DNA from: Ciceribacter ferrooxidans
Lineage (GTDB): Bacteria; Pseudomonadota; Alphaproteobacteria; Rhizobiales; Rhizobiaceae
Direction: 5' to 3'
NCBI RefSeq assembly: GCF_004137355.1
Contig: NZ_SDVB01000238.1
Location: forward strand, 682,001-746,000
Length of the DNA stretch: 64,000 bases
Shown: positions 35,882 to 44,422 of the stretch, piece after piece
Position numbering within the stretch: position 1 is the stretch's first letter
How the letters are laid out: each line of letters opens with the position of its first letter
Translations under genes and position numbers: made by a program
Notes under the pieces: model-generated
Databases searched by the model: none
Seen by the model: only the letters and a program-made list of their open reading frames with translations
What the model was told of the DNA's origin: nothing

Positions 35882-36508
35882 GTGGGCATGGGAGAATCGG
35901 AATTCGATTTGCGCAGGCGGCGCCTCCTGTGGGGCATCGTGGTTCTGCCTCTGATTGGTGCTGGGCTTGGCGGCTGCGGAACGGCGCCGGCGAAGAACGA
36001 CACGTTCGATCTTTCGGTGGCGGCGACCGTCGAGACGAAGGCTCAGGCGAAGAAGCGCCAGATCCTGATTGCCGACCCCTCTGCGCTGAAGGCGCTGGAC
36101 AGCGACCAGATCATGGTCCGCGTCTCCTCCTCCGAAATCCAGTACCTGGCGAAATCGCAGTGGAGCGACCGCCTGCCGCGCATGGTGCAATCGAAGCTCG
36201 TCGAGGCGTTCGAGAATACCGGCCGGATCGGCGGCGTCGGCAAGCCGGGGCAGGGGCTCGCGATCGACTATCAGCTCGTCACCGATATCCGCGCCTTCGA
36301 GATCGACACGACCGGCAGCGACCGCGCCGTGGTCGAGATATCGCTGAAGCTCGTCGATGACCGCAACGGCACCGTCAGGGCGCAAAAGGTGTTTTCCGCC
36401 AGCGTTCCCGCTGCGGGAGCGTCGAGTCCGTCTTATGTCCGCGCGCTCGATCGTGCCTTTGCCGAGGTCACCGGCGAAATGGTCACCTGGACGCTGACGC
36501 TGCTCTGA
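35882..36508 (+). CDS. ABC-type transport auxiliary lipoprotein (PqiC/YmbA-like)
   Basis: A 208-residue lipoprotein with signal LLWGIVVLPLIGAGLGGC (lipobox LGGC) and a C-terminal domain of the ABC-type transport auxiliary family. Supporting segments include QILIADPSALKALDSDQIMV and AIDYQLVTDIRAFEID. Such proteins sit in the outer membrane or periplasm and complete MCE transport systems. The listed start is GTG 35882; ATG 35888 two codons later is equally plausible. Last gene of the mla operon, ending at a 21-bp-stem terminator. Confidence 0.85.
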   Translation: MGMGESEFDLRRRRLLWGIVVLPLIGAGLGGCGTAPAKNDTFDLSVAATVETKAQAKKRQILIADPSALKALDSDQIMVRVSSSEIQYLAKSQWSDRLPRMVQSKLVEAFENTGRIGGVGKPGQGLAIDYQLVTDIRAFEIDTTGSDRAVVEISLKLVDDRNGTVRAQKVFSASVPAAGASSPSYVRALDRAFAEVTGEMVTWTLTLL

Positions 36509-36526
36509 ACCTGTTCGTCCTGCAGA

Positions 36527-36574
36527 AACGAGAAAGCCCCGGAATGGCGGTCACCATTCCGGGGCTTTCTCGTT
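36527..36574. terminator. Bidirectional terminator with perfect 21-bp stem
   Basis: Arms 36527-36547 and 36554-36574 are exact complements with a six-base loop. It separates the mla operon from the converging giant coiled-coil gene. The stem contains AGAAAGCCCC/GGGGCTTTCT, so a U-rich flank occurs on each strand. Confidence 0.92.
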
Positions 36575-36593
36575 GTGGTTTACGCCTGTCGGC

Positions 36594-39500
36594 TCAGCCG
36601 AAGCGGCCGGCGGCGTGGGCGAGCATCGTGTAGACCTTGCCTGTATCGGAGGTCAGGTAGGACTGGGTGACCGTCTTGTCTCGATCGGTGCGGGCGACGT
36701 CTGCGAGCAGCTTCTCGAAATCGGCGATGTAGCGGTCGACGGCGATGCGGAATTCCGGCTCGCGGTCGTACTTGCGCTTGATCTCGTCGAAGGTCTGCTG
36801 CCCCTTCAGCGTATAGAGCCGACGGGTGAACACGTCGCGCTCGCCGCGCTGGTAGCGCCGCCACAACTCGACCGAGGCGTCATGGTCGATGGCGCGGGCG
36901 ATGTCGACCGACAGCGAGTTCAGCGATTCCACCATGTGGCGCGGATTGCGGCTGTCGGAGGCCCGCGGTGCGGGTTCGGTCGCCTTGGGCTGGGCGGCAC
37001 GGCCTTGTGGACCGTTCGGCTCCTGTTCGTCGCGCGAGGCGCCACGAAGCAGGTCGCTGATCCAACCGCCAGTCTCCTGTCGTGCCGGTGTCGTCGACAC
37101 GGCTGCCTTCTGCTCGAGCCCGAAGCTGCCACGAAGGGCAGGGGTCTCGACCGGTCGGGCGGGTACCGGCTGCGGGCCGGGAACCACGGCGGGAGCGGGA
37201 GCTGCGACCTTCCGCGGCGGTTCGGCCGGGCGGGTCTCAGCCGGCTTGCGGACGACGGGCTCGGCGATCTCGAGTTGCTGGGTGGAGCGACCGACGAGCT
37301 GCGAAATATCCTGCAGCGCCTTGATCTGTTCGGCGACCGCGCGGCGCATCGCAGCCGCACTCTCCTTGGCTTCTTCCGGAAGATCGAAGGCACCGCGCTT
37401 CAGTTCGCCGCGGGTCGCATCGAGTTCCTTGCGGATATCCTGAGCCGAGCGACGGATCTCGTCGGTGGCGCCGGAGAAGCGGGTAACTGCTTCCTCGACC
37501 GCCTCGCGCATGACTTCCCGCAGGTGATTGGCGGCGCCGTCGGACTTGCGGCCGGCTTCGCCGAGCAGCCGCTCGACATCTCCGAGCGAGGAGGAGAGGC
37601 CGCCCCGCAGGCGATCGGCCAGCTCCCCGGAGCGCTGTTCAGCCTCCGACAGCGTCTTCTCGATCGACTTGTTGGCCTCCTCGCCGGCCGAGAGCAGCGC
37701 GTCGCGCATGTTGGTGGCGGTAGACTGAGCCTGCTTTTCGGTGTCGGACAGGATCTTGCCGATGTCGGCGAAGGAGGACTGGATGCTCTGGCGCAGATTG
37801 CCTGCAACCTGGCCGGAGCGCTGTTCGGCCCGCTCGAAGGCGGACTCGACCATGGAGCCGAGGCCGCGCATCGTCGTCTCGATCTCCTCCGAACGCTTGA
37901 CGAGCCCGACTGCGAGGTCGCGCAGTGACTGCTGACGTTCCTCCAGCGTGCCGACGAGGTTCGACTGCGCCGCACCGAGAAGCTCGGAGGCCTGGCTCAG
38001 CACCTTGGAGTGTTCGCCGAAGCGGCCAACGATCGAAGAGACCTGAGACAAGGTCTGGTCGGAGACGGAAGCGAGCTTTTCAAGCTTGCCTTCGAGAAGG
38101 CGGCTCGAGGTCTGCAGGAGGTCGGCGGCCTGGGCCGTCGTGTCCGCAAAGCGCGCCGTCGTCTCGCCGAAGCGCTCGTCGGCAGCGGCGATGTTCGACG
38201 CTGCCTGCTCGACCATTTCCGTGAGCCCCGAATTGCTCTCGGCAAGCCGCTCGATGAGCGTACCGGCCTTTTCGGCAAGGCTCGCCTCCACGGCGCCAAG
38301 CGCCTGAGCGGCATGTTCCGCGCGTTCGGTCAGGGCATCGAGCACCGCGCCATTTTCCGCACGCAGCCGTTCGGCGCTCTCGCGAGCGGCCTCGGTGATC
38401 CGTTCGGCGGCGACGCGCCCCGTTTCGGCATAGCCGGCGATGACCGGCACGGCCTTCTCGTCGATGATCCGCGACAGTTCCGCAGAGCGGCCGGCGAGCA
38501 TGGAGTTTAGTTCGCGGGTCCGCTCGTCGAGAACGGTGCGGATCGCGTTACCGCGTGCTTCGAGCGCCTTGTCGACCGAGTCCATCGTGGTCGCGAGTTC
38601 TTCGGTGTTTCCGGCAAGCGCTTCACGGATGGCGGCGGCGCGCGCTTCGAGCGTGCTGCCCGCATCGGCGAGCGTGCCGGCGAGAGAAGCGATCCGCGTG
38701 TCGACGATCGCTTCGGCTTCCGCGATCTTGCCGGCGATCGCATCGCCTGCCTCGGAGAAGGTGCGGGCGACTGACGCGGCCTGTCCGGCGAGACGGTTCT
38801 GGGTCTCCTCGATACGGTTCGCGAGGTCTTCGGAGCGTTCCTCGACCGCGCGGCTGAACTCGGCGCTGCGCGCCCCGATCCGGTCGGCGAAGTCGGCGCC
38901 GGAGCGGTTCAGCAGTTCGACCGAGCGCATGGCTTCGGCGTCGAGGGTCTGAGCGGCCTCACCGACGGCGCTGCGCAGTGCGGCGGCAAGCCCGGCCGCC
39001 TTGCCTTCGATCGTCCGGTTGACCGCATCAAGACCGATGTTGAGCGCGCGGTCCATGGTGGACAGGCGGTCGTCGATGATCGCGGTGCGGCTGTCGAAGG
39101 ATTCGGCGACGCGGCTCGTGCCTTCTTCCAGAACGCGCGACACGCGTTCGGTGGCCAGCGAGCCGACCCGCTCCATGTCCTCGATCTTCTCCGACAGGCG
39201 TGCGGCGAACTTCTCGCCGGCGTCGCCGACGCGGCTGTCGACGCCATCGAGACCGTCGCGAATGCGGTCTTCGAGCGTGCCGAGGCTGGTCTCGATCTTG
39301 CTGCTCGTCTCGTCGAGACGGGCGGTCATGCCGCCGACCGAGCGTTCCACGCGGTCGGAGAAGTCGGCGGCCGTCCTGGTGATCTCGCCGGCGGCTTCGC
39401 TGAACTGGCCCGCGATCGATCCTGCCGTCCCGCGGAGCCGCTCTTCGAGCGCCTTGCCGCTTTCGTCGATGGTGCGGCGCAGGGATGCTTCCTGCTCCTC

Positions 39501-42083
39501 GAGCGACATTTCCAGCATGCCGGTGCTTGCCGCGATGGAGGCACCGAAAGAGGTGCCCTGTTCGGCAAGCGTGTTCTCGATCTGCTCGCGCGCCTCGCGG
39601 AGCGTGAGGCTGATCGAGTTGGTCCGGTCCTCGAGGGTAGCCCGAATGCGGTCATGGTTCTCGCCGAGGGAGCCGTCGAGCCGCGCCACGCCGGCAGCGA
39701 CGCTGTCGGCGATGCGGGAAGCACCGTCCTCGATCGTCCTCTCGACGCGGCTGCTGCCACCATCGAGGGTGGAGGACAGACGCTCGGCATGGCGCGCGAG
39801 GGAATCGTCAAGCCGCTGCTGGTTGTCGGCGTAGGCGCTGCGGATCGCCTCGCTCTTGTCCGCGAATGCTGCTTCGATCTGCCGGTCCGCATCGGCCACC
39901 GTTTCGACGATCGCTGCCGCCCGGCGGTCAAGGACGCCCGAAAGACGGTCTTCGGTACCGGAGATCGTCTCGATGATGGCGTCCGCCCGGCCCGAGAGCG
40001 TCTGGTCGAGCCGCAGATGACCTTCCGACAGGGCTGCGGCGATCTGGTGCGTCTTGTCCTCCAGCGTGGAGGCGAGGCGGTTCTCCGTGCCGGAGATTGC
40101 CTCGACGAGTGCTTCGGCGCGACCGTCGAGTACCTGATCGAGGCGCTGCTGGCCTTCCGAGAGCGCTTCGGCAATTTCGCGGCTGCGGGTTTCCAGGGTT
40201 TCCGCAAAGCGATCCTGATTGCCGGCGAGCGCATTGATGACGGATTCCGTGCGGCTCGAAAGCGTGTCTTCGAAACGCGTCTGGTTCGAGGCGAGCGCAT
40301 TGTAGAGTGCGCCGCTGCGCTCTTCCATGATCGCGTCGATCCGGCTCTGGGCGGCCTTCAGCGTCTCGTCGAGCGCCTGGGCCTTGCTGGCCAGTGCGTC
40401 GGCGATTTCCTTGGCGCGGCCGGCCAGGGCGTCGTCCATCAATTCCTGACCCGTGCCGATCGCCGTCGCGAGCGCGAAGGACTGATCCGTCAGGGTCGAG
40501 CCGAGGCGCTCGATGCTGGAATTGAGAATGCCGTCGATCGCATCCGTGCCGCCGCTGACGGTTTCGTTGATCCGTGCGAGGCTCTCCATGAGCTTGCTGT
40601 CGAGGCTGCCGGCGCGCTGGTCGAAGGCGCTCGCAAATTCCGCCACGCGTTCGTCGAAGGCCGCGTTGATCTGGCCGACGGTCGCCTGGAGGCGGTCTTC
40701 GAAAAGGCCCGAGCGCAGGTCGAGGTCGACGATGGCATCGTCGGCGCTGGACTGGAGGCTCCGGCGGAAGCTCGCACCCTTCTCGTCGAGCGTGGTGTTG
40801 AGCTTGCTGAGAACTTCGTCGAGCGAGCCGGTGATGCCGCGCTCGCCGCTCGTCAGGCTCTCGGCAATCTCGCGGGTGCGTTCGACCAGTGTTTCGTTGA
40901 GCTGGCGGGCGCGTTCGTTGAGGGCGGCGTTCAGCTTCTCGGTATTGGTGTCGAGCGACGAGGCACGCGTCTCGAATTCGCCGAGAAGGTCCTGGCCGCG
41001 CTGCGCGAGCGTGCTGGTCAACTGCTGCAGGCGCGTGTCGAACTCACTGGCGAGCGAGATGCCGGAGGCGGACAGCGTCTGGACGAGGTTTTCGGTCTTG
41101 TTGGAAAGAAGCGTTCCGAGCGACGTCGCGGCCGCGTCGGATTTTTCCATTAGCGCCGCGGCGCGGGTGTCGATCAGGGACGCGAAGGCCTCGCCGGAGG
41201 TCGCGAGCCGGACGGAAATCTCCTCCGTCGCCAGCGACAGCTCTTCCTTCAACTGTTCATGGGCGCCGACGATCGAACTGCGGATGCGTTCGGCGTGGTT
41301 GACGATCGCATCGCGTTCCGCGCTCAGTTCCTGGACGAGGCCGCGTACCCGCAGTTCGTTGTCGGTGTAGCTGCGCTCGAGCGCCGTCACTTCGGAATGG
41401 ACGAGCGTTTCAAGTTCGGTCGCCCGTGCGATCGTCCGTTCGATGCCCTCGTTCATGGCCGAGACTTCCCGGCGAACGGCCTGGCCGACCGTCATGATGC
41501 GCTCGGAGGCGATCGTTTCCGGTTCGGAGAGGCGAAGGGCGACTTCCGCCATCGAACGGGCAGCGTTGCGCAGGTCGCGGGCGCGCGCCATCATGATCGA
41601 GAAGGCGAAGATGAGCAGGACGGGGATGACCGTTCCGAGGAAGATGGCGACAAGGCCGGGAACCGCCGACGTGCCGGCGGCGTTCCAGATCTGTTCGCTG
41701 TAGAGAAGCTGCGCCAGGCCGAGTGCGCCGACGACCCAGAGGGTCGAGACGATCGCGGCATTGCGCAGTGCCCCGCGCATGGAGGCGCCTTCGAGCGACT
41801 TCATCACCATTGTCGGGCTGCGGCGCGATGCGTCGTTGGCCGGTTCGAACACCGGCGACTTCGCCGCCGTCTCGGAACCTAAATCCGCCGAACGTGCCGC
41901 CTTTCGGGCGGGGGTGGGGCGCTGCTGTTGGGGCCTGCCGGACACTTTGCTCTCCCGAGCGTCAGGCGCCTTGGCAGCCTGCGGCGACGAGATCTCTTCC
42001 TCGTCGAAATCGATCCGCAGTGCCGCTTCGAGAGCCTGAAAGGCGCTTTCGTCAATCGACTCGTTGGTCTTCTTGTTCGCCAT
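36594..42083 (-). CDS. Giant apolipoprotein-like coiled-coil membrane protein (GPR/RgsE-like polar growth protein)
   Basis: A 1829-residue protein. A charged cytoplasmic N-terminus (about 1-105) precedes two membrane segments (about 107-127 and 141-165). The following 1,400 residues are nearly all helical and rich in Ala, Glu, Arg, Ser and Thr. A Pro/Ala linker (about 1,620-1,690) and a small globular C-terminal domain close the chain. Residues 552-881 form fifteen gap-free 22-residue repeats, the apolipoprotein A1/A4/E pattern. This architecture matches growth pole ring protein GPR of Agrobacterium and RgsE of S. meliloti, needed for unipolar growth. The start is ATG 42081-42083 with GAGG nine bases upstream; the open frame adds nine codons without support. 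Confidence 0.85.
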   Translation of the reverse strand: MANKKTNESIDESAFQALEAALRIDFDEEEISSPQAAKAPDARESKVSGRPQQQRPTPARKAARSADLGSETAAKSPVFEPANDASRRSPTMVMKSLEGASMRGALRNAAIVSTLWVVGALGLAQLLYSEQIWNAAGTSAVPGLVAIFLGTVIPVLLIFAFSIMMARARDLRNAARSMAEVALRLSEPETIASERIMTVGQAVRREVSAMNEGIERTIARATELETLVHSEVTALERSYTDNELRVRGLVQELSAERDAIVNHAERIRSSIVGAHEQLKEELSLATEEISVRLATSGEAFASLIDTRAAALMEKSDAAATSLGTLLSNKTENLVQTLSASGISLASEFDTRLQQLTSTLAQRGQDLLGEFETRASSLDTNTEKLNAALNERARQLNETLVERTREIAESLTSGERGITGSLDEVLSKLNTTLDEKGASFRRSLQSSADDAIVDLDLRSGLFEDRLQATVGQINAAFDERVAEFASAFDQRAGSLDSKLMESLARINETVSGGTDAIDGILNSSIERLGSTLTDQSFALATAIGTGQELMDDALAGRAKEIADALASKAQALDETLKAAQSRIDAIMEERSGALYNALASNQTRFEDTLSSRTESVINALAGNQDRFAETLETRSREIAEALSEGQQRLDQVLDGRAEALVEAISGTENRLASTLEDKTHQIAAALSEGHLRLDQTLSGRADAIIETISGTEDRLSGVLDRRAAAIVETVADADRQIEAAFADKSEAIRSAYADNQQRLDDSLARHAERLSSTLDGGSSRVERTIEDGASRIADSVAAGVARLDGSLGENHDRIRATLEDRTNSISLTLREAREQIENTLAEQGTSFGASIAASTGMLEMSLEEQEASLRRTIDESGKALEERLRGTAGSIAGQFSEAAGEITRTAADFSDRVERSVGGMTARLDETSSKIETSLGTLEDRIRDGLDGVDSRVGDAGEKFAARLSEKIEDMERVGSLATERVSRVLEEGTSRVAESFDSRTAIIDDRLSTMDRALNIGLDAVNRTIEGKAAGLAAALRSAVGEAAQTLDAEAMRSVELLNRSGADFADRIGARSAEFSRAVEERSEDLANRIEETQNRLAGQAASVARTFSEAGDAIAGKIAEAEAIVDTRIASLAGTLADAGSTLEARAAAIREALAGNTEELATTMDSVDKALEARGNAIRTVLDERTRELNSMLAGRSAELSRIIDEKAVPVIAGYAETGRVAAERITEAARESAERLRAENGAVLDALTERAEHAAQALGAVEASLAEKAGTLIERLAESNSGLTEMVEQAASNIAAADERFGETTARFADTTAQAADLLQTSSRLLEGKLEKLASVSDQTLSQVSSIVGRFGEHSKVLSQASELLGAAQSNLVGTLEERQQSLRDLAVGLVKRSEEIETTMRGLGSMVESAFERAEQRSGQVAGNLRQSIQSSFADIGKILSDTEKQAQSTATNMRDALLSAGEEANKSIEKTLSEAEQRSGELADRLRGGLSSSLGDVERLLGEAGRKSDGAANHLREVMREAVEEAVTRFSGATDEIRRSAQDIRKELDATRGELKRGAFDLPEEAKESAAAMRRAVAEQIKALQDISQLVGRSTQQLEIAEPVVRKPAETRPAEPPRKVAAPAPAVVPGPQPVPARPVETPALRGSFGLEQKAAVSTTPARQETGGWISDLLRGASRDEQEPNGPQGRAAQPKATEPAPRASDSRNPRHMVESLNSLSVDIARAIDHDASVELWRRYQRGERDVFTRRLYTLKGQQTFDEIKRKYDREPEFRIAVDRYIADFEKLLADVARTDRDKTVTQSYLTSDTGKVYTMLAHAAGRFG

Positions 42084-42383
42084 AGGGTTACGCCTCGCTA
42101 CGCATACCAAGCCGATCTGGTCGCCTTACCCTCGCAACAATGCTCGGGGCCGCCGATCGGCCGAACTCGGGACTTTCCCGCTGCCGCCACGCCACGGGAA
42201 ATCCCCTTGCAAACAAGGCCGGAATGCCCGCTTCTTCAAGCGCCGATGAAAAGCTTCCTTATCATCATCCGACCTCCGGGCAAAGCTTTGCAGCCTATGC
42301 CCCTCATATCCGTATCGTAGTGACACATTCGGGTATGCGTTACAATTAACCGGCCCCGGCATCCCCCGGACAGCGGGTTGTTG

Positions 42384-42398
42384 TTAACAGTTATTTTA
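42384..42398. promoter_or_regulatory. Degenerate CtrA-like box (TTAA-N7-TTTA)
   Basis: GTTAACAGTTATTTTAC has one mismatch to TTAA-N7-TTAA(C). It lies 154 bp before the Hpt-like ATG and 300 bp before the GPR-like ATG. A second similar box lies 51 bp further on. Confidence 0.4.
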
Positions 42399-42434
42399 CG
42401 GATTGCGGATGCGAAAAGCCTGCAATGCCGGGCA

Positions 42435-42449
42435 TTTAGGAGCTGTTAA
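42435..42449. promoter_or_regulatory. Degenerate CtrA-like box (TTTA-N7-TTAA)
   Basis: TTTAGGAGCTGTTAACC has one mismatch to the consensus and keeps the 3' TTAAC(C) half, about 100 bp upstream of the Hpt-like ATG. Confidence 0.45.
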
Positions 42450-42551
42450 CCATAGCGATAGGTTTTCCCGCCAAACGGGCGCCGTTTTAAGCGGATGGCG
42501 CCCAATTTCAACCGAGGATCGTCACCGGACTGGAGTACGGAGGTGGCCACA

Positions 42552-42935
42552 ATGGCAAAGACCAGCACGAAGATATCCGAAGTTTCCCCGGACGAGGCAC
42601 CGGCGGGCGAACACTGCCGGTCGCGGGCAAGGCCCGTCGATCTCGTCTATCTGGCAGCGCGCACGCGCGCCGACCGCGCGGCCGAGATGGAAATCCTGCA
42701 AGCCTTCGTCAGTCAGGTGCGGCAATGTTTGCGATCGCTGGTGCCCGGTGGCGACGCCGCGGCCAACAGGACGGCGGCGGCAAGGCTGAGGGCGACGGCC
42801 ATGGCCGTCGGCGCGTTCGCATTGTCGGCGACGGCGGAGGCGGTCGAAAGGGACGGAACCGATCCCGATGCAATCGAGTCCGTCTATTCGTGTGTCATCG
42901 AGGCGGAAAACTTCGTCTCGGGTCTCTGTCGCTGA
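42552..42935 (+). CDS. Hpt-like domain protein lacking the phospho-accepting His
   Basis: A 127-residue protein whose core (about residues 28-105) looks like the histidine phosphotransfer family common in rhizobia: [35 protein letters not shown], and [20 protein letters not shown]. In canonical Hpt proteins the last block reads H-x-L-K-G-x-A-x-x-x-G. Here, aligned on the GAF, the His is Ala, the Lys is Arg and the Gly is Ala. Phosphotransfer is therefore not expected, and a decoy or inhibitor role is possible. The start is ATG 42552 with SD GGAGGT; the frame runs 19 codons upstream without an SD. The fold assignment is by eye. Confidence 0.6.
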   Translation: MAKTSTKISEVSPDEAPAGEHCRSRARPVDLVYLAARTRADRAAEMEILQAFVSQVRQCLRSLVPGGDAAANRTAAARLRATAMAVGAFALSATAEAVERDGTDPDAIESVYSCVIEAENFVSGLCR

Positions 42936-43095
42936 GGGCGCGGCGCCGGCTGGCAGCTCGCGCCAGCGCCGATACCTCGCCGGTGCGACACACAGTCCCG
43001 TGAAGCCGGCTGTCCCGGCGGGCGAAAATGTTGACGGCCCGGATTTTTTCGTGAATGACTTCGGCCGTCTTTCACTAGCCTTTCTGGATGCCTTC

Positions 43096-43416
43096 ATGAC
43101 CAAGCTGAATATCATCGCGTTCGACGGCACACGTTTCGAGATCGACGCCGCCGACGGCTCCACCGTGATGGAGAACGCGGTACGCAACTCCGTCCCGGGC
43201 ATCGAGGCCGAATGCGGTGGCGCCTGCGCCTGCGCGACCTGTCACGTCTATGTCGATGAAGCCTGGACCGACGCGGTCGGCGCACCATCGGCCATGGAGG
43301 AGGACATGCTCGACTTCGCCGTCGACGTGCAGCCTAATTCGCGCCTCTCCTGTCAGATCAAGGTGACGCCGGCGCTGGACGGTCTCGTCGTCAAGGTTCC
43401 GGAGCGTCAGGGCTGA
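43096..43416 (+). CDS. [2Fe-2S] ferredoxin (adrenodoxin/FdxB type)
   Basis: A 106-residue ferredoxin. The cluster ligands fit the C-x5-C-x2-C plus distal C pattern: Cys40, Cys46 and Cys49 in [16 protein letters not shown], and Cys86 in SRLSCQIKV. An additional Cys44 lies inside the loop. This is the adrenodoxin-like (ISC or P450-partner) type that carries electrons in the cytosol, for example to iron-sulfur assembly or a monooxygenase. The start is ATG 43096 with a weak SD; the open frame extends 76 codons upstream without support. No partner reductase or oxygenase is adjacent. It is followed by the small-RNA candidate on the other strand. Confidence 0.9.
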   Translation: MTKLNIIAFDGTRFEIDAADGSTVMENAVRNSVPGIEAECGGACACATCHVYVDEAWTDAVGAPSAMEEDMLDFAVDVQPNSRLSCQIKVTPALDGLVVKVPERQG

Positions 43417-43424
43417 GAGCTGGC

Positions 43425-43456
43425 AAAAAAAAGCCTCGCTCGTCAAGGAGCGAGGC
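43425..43456 (-). terminator. Strong intrinsic terminator (minus strand)
   Basis: Stem GCCTCGCTC (43433-43441 with 43448-43456), six-base loop, followed on the minus strand by eight T residues (43432-43425). The nearest minus-strand gene stops about 270 bases earlier, so the terminator probably serves a separate short transcript. Confidence 0.88.
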
Positions 43457-43560
43457 GAGGGGGGCGCACCGCCAACAGGCGAGGGAGGAGACACCTGCTA
43501 CCCGAAGATGCGCCGGGGAGAACCTGACATATCCGACTCTGGCCGTATGAACTCTCTTTA
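43425..43560 (-). ncRNA. Candidate trans-acting small RNA with CUCCUCCC motif
   Basis: On the minus strand a roughly 100-135-base stretch ends in a textbook Rho-independent terminator. It carries CTCCTCCC (plus-strand 43483-43490), an anti-SD motif seen in rhizobial sRNAs such as the alpha-r14 family. Next to it is a CGCC-TGTT-GGCG hairpin (43470-43481). It lies in a 288-bp gap between converging genes and has no credible ORF. The 5' end is a guess; no clear promoter was found. It could instead be the 3' UTR of the DUF922 gene. Confidence 0.5.
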
Positions 43561-43704
43561 ATCACACGTATAATTCCGTTCTTTAGCAAGTTCTACTGCT
43601 AGAAATAGCTGGTTATTCACAGGGCAGAACGCAAGTTCCACTCAAGTTTGAAGGGCAAAAGCCGGCATTTTTGAACGGTGGCGGGGTGCCGACGGCGGAA
43701 AACG

Positions 43705-44322
43705 TCAGGGGTTCCGCTTCGATCGGTAGTTGAGGATGCGAATCATCCGCTTCTCGAAGTTCGCCGCCTCGACACGGTCGAAGCGCATCTGATCCTTGTC
43801 GTGCGCATCGATGATCCGGCTGGTGGTTTCGGCGACCTTGATCTCCATGGCGAGGCACTCGCGTTGCGGGCGGAGGCCCTTGAGGCTGGTCTCCAGCTTG
43901 CGGGCGTATTGGCGTGCGATTTCGGCGTGTCGTTCTTCGTGACGGCGAATATCGCTGGAGAGCGCATCCCAGATCAGCGCGAGGTCCTTTCCGGCACGCT
44001 TGCGGTTTTTCCACTTCGGCAGCACGAGCTGCGTCTTCAGCGTCACCTTCGCGGAGCCGACACGGCAGCGGCCACCGGACTCGACATAGGTCACGTCTCC
44101 GCCGAAACGGATGCGCGTGGCGCCGGGATGGCGGGCGCCCGTCGACATCGTGTACGGACCCCGCCGCTCCAGTTCGCGGTCGAGGTCCTGGGCGGTCGTG
44201 CCGCCGATCTGGAAATAGCTGACCGTCTTGTGGACGATCGTCTCGGCGGTCGCCTGGCTGCTCAGGAGAGCGAGGATTGCCGCGACGGAAACGAGATACC
44301 GGGGGCGGCGCGCAATCTTCAT
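43705..44322 (-). CDS. DUF922 putative zinc-dependent periplasmic protease
   Basis: A 205-residue exported protein with signal peptide (about 1-26, ending SSQATA) and a DUF922 domain. Recognisable parts are YFQIGGTTAQDLDRELERRG, RIRFGGDVTY and the zinc motif HEERH in IRRHEERHAEIARQY (about 128-142), an HExxH arrangement. Family members are predicted metalloproteases of the envelope, unproven in most cases. Its ATG at 44320-44322 precedes folP divergently by about 100 bp. It has no immediate terminator unless the one at 43425 serves it. Confidence 0.82.
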   Translation of the reverse strand: MKIARRPRYLVSVAAILALLSSQATAETIVHKTVSYFQIGGTTAQDLDRELERRGPYTMSTGARHPGATRIRFGGDVTYVESGGRCRVGSAKVTLKTQLVLPKWKNRKRAGKDLALIWDALSSDIRRHEERHAEIARQYARKLETSLKGLRPQRECLAMEIKVAETTSRIIDAHDKDQMRFDRVEAANFEKRMIRILNYRSKRNP

Positions 44323-44422
44323 GCTGGATATCCGCTATGTTGTATTCGATAGGACCTTGGGGCATAGGCCCGGCAAGTGCAATATCGCACATGTATCTTT
44401 TTTCGCTTCGGGAGGATTCGCC

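Larger units (their letters stand above)
42084..42551. other. 468-bp divergent regulatory region (GPR-like / Hpt-like genes)
   Basis: The region separates the giant coiled-coil gene from the Hpt-like gene. It holds two degenerate CtrA-type boxes (42384-42398 and 42435-42449). The Hpt-like gene has a strong SD (GGAGGT, 42539-42544). I find no supported ORF, RNA gene or terminator in it. Confidence 0.55.

Noticed and set aside
36573-37928. 451-residue plus-strand ORF
   Set aside because: Antisense shadow of the 3' end of the giant coiled-coil gene, also overlapping its terminator region.
39654-41153. 499-residue plus-strand ORF opposite the giant coiled-coil gene
   Set aside because: It is the antisense of repeat-rich, high-GC coding sequence and shows compositional noise (Ala/Arg/Gly/Val) with no domain or SD. 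The minus-strand reading has clear structure and repeats.
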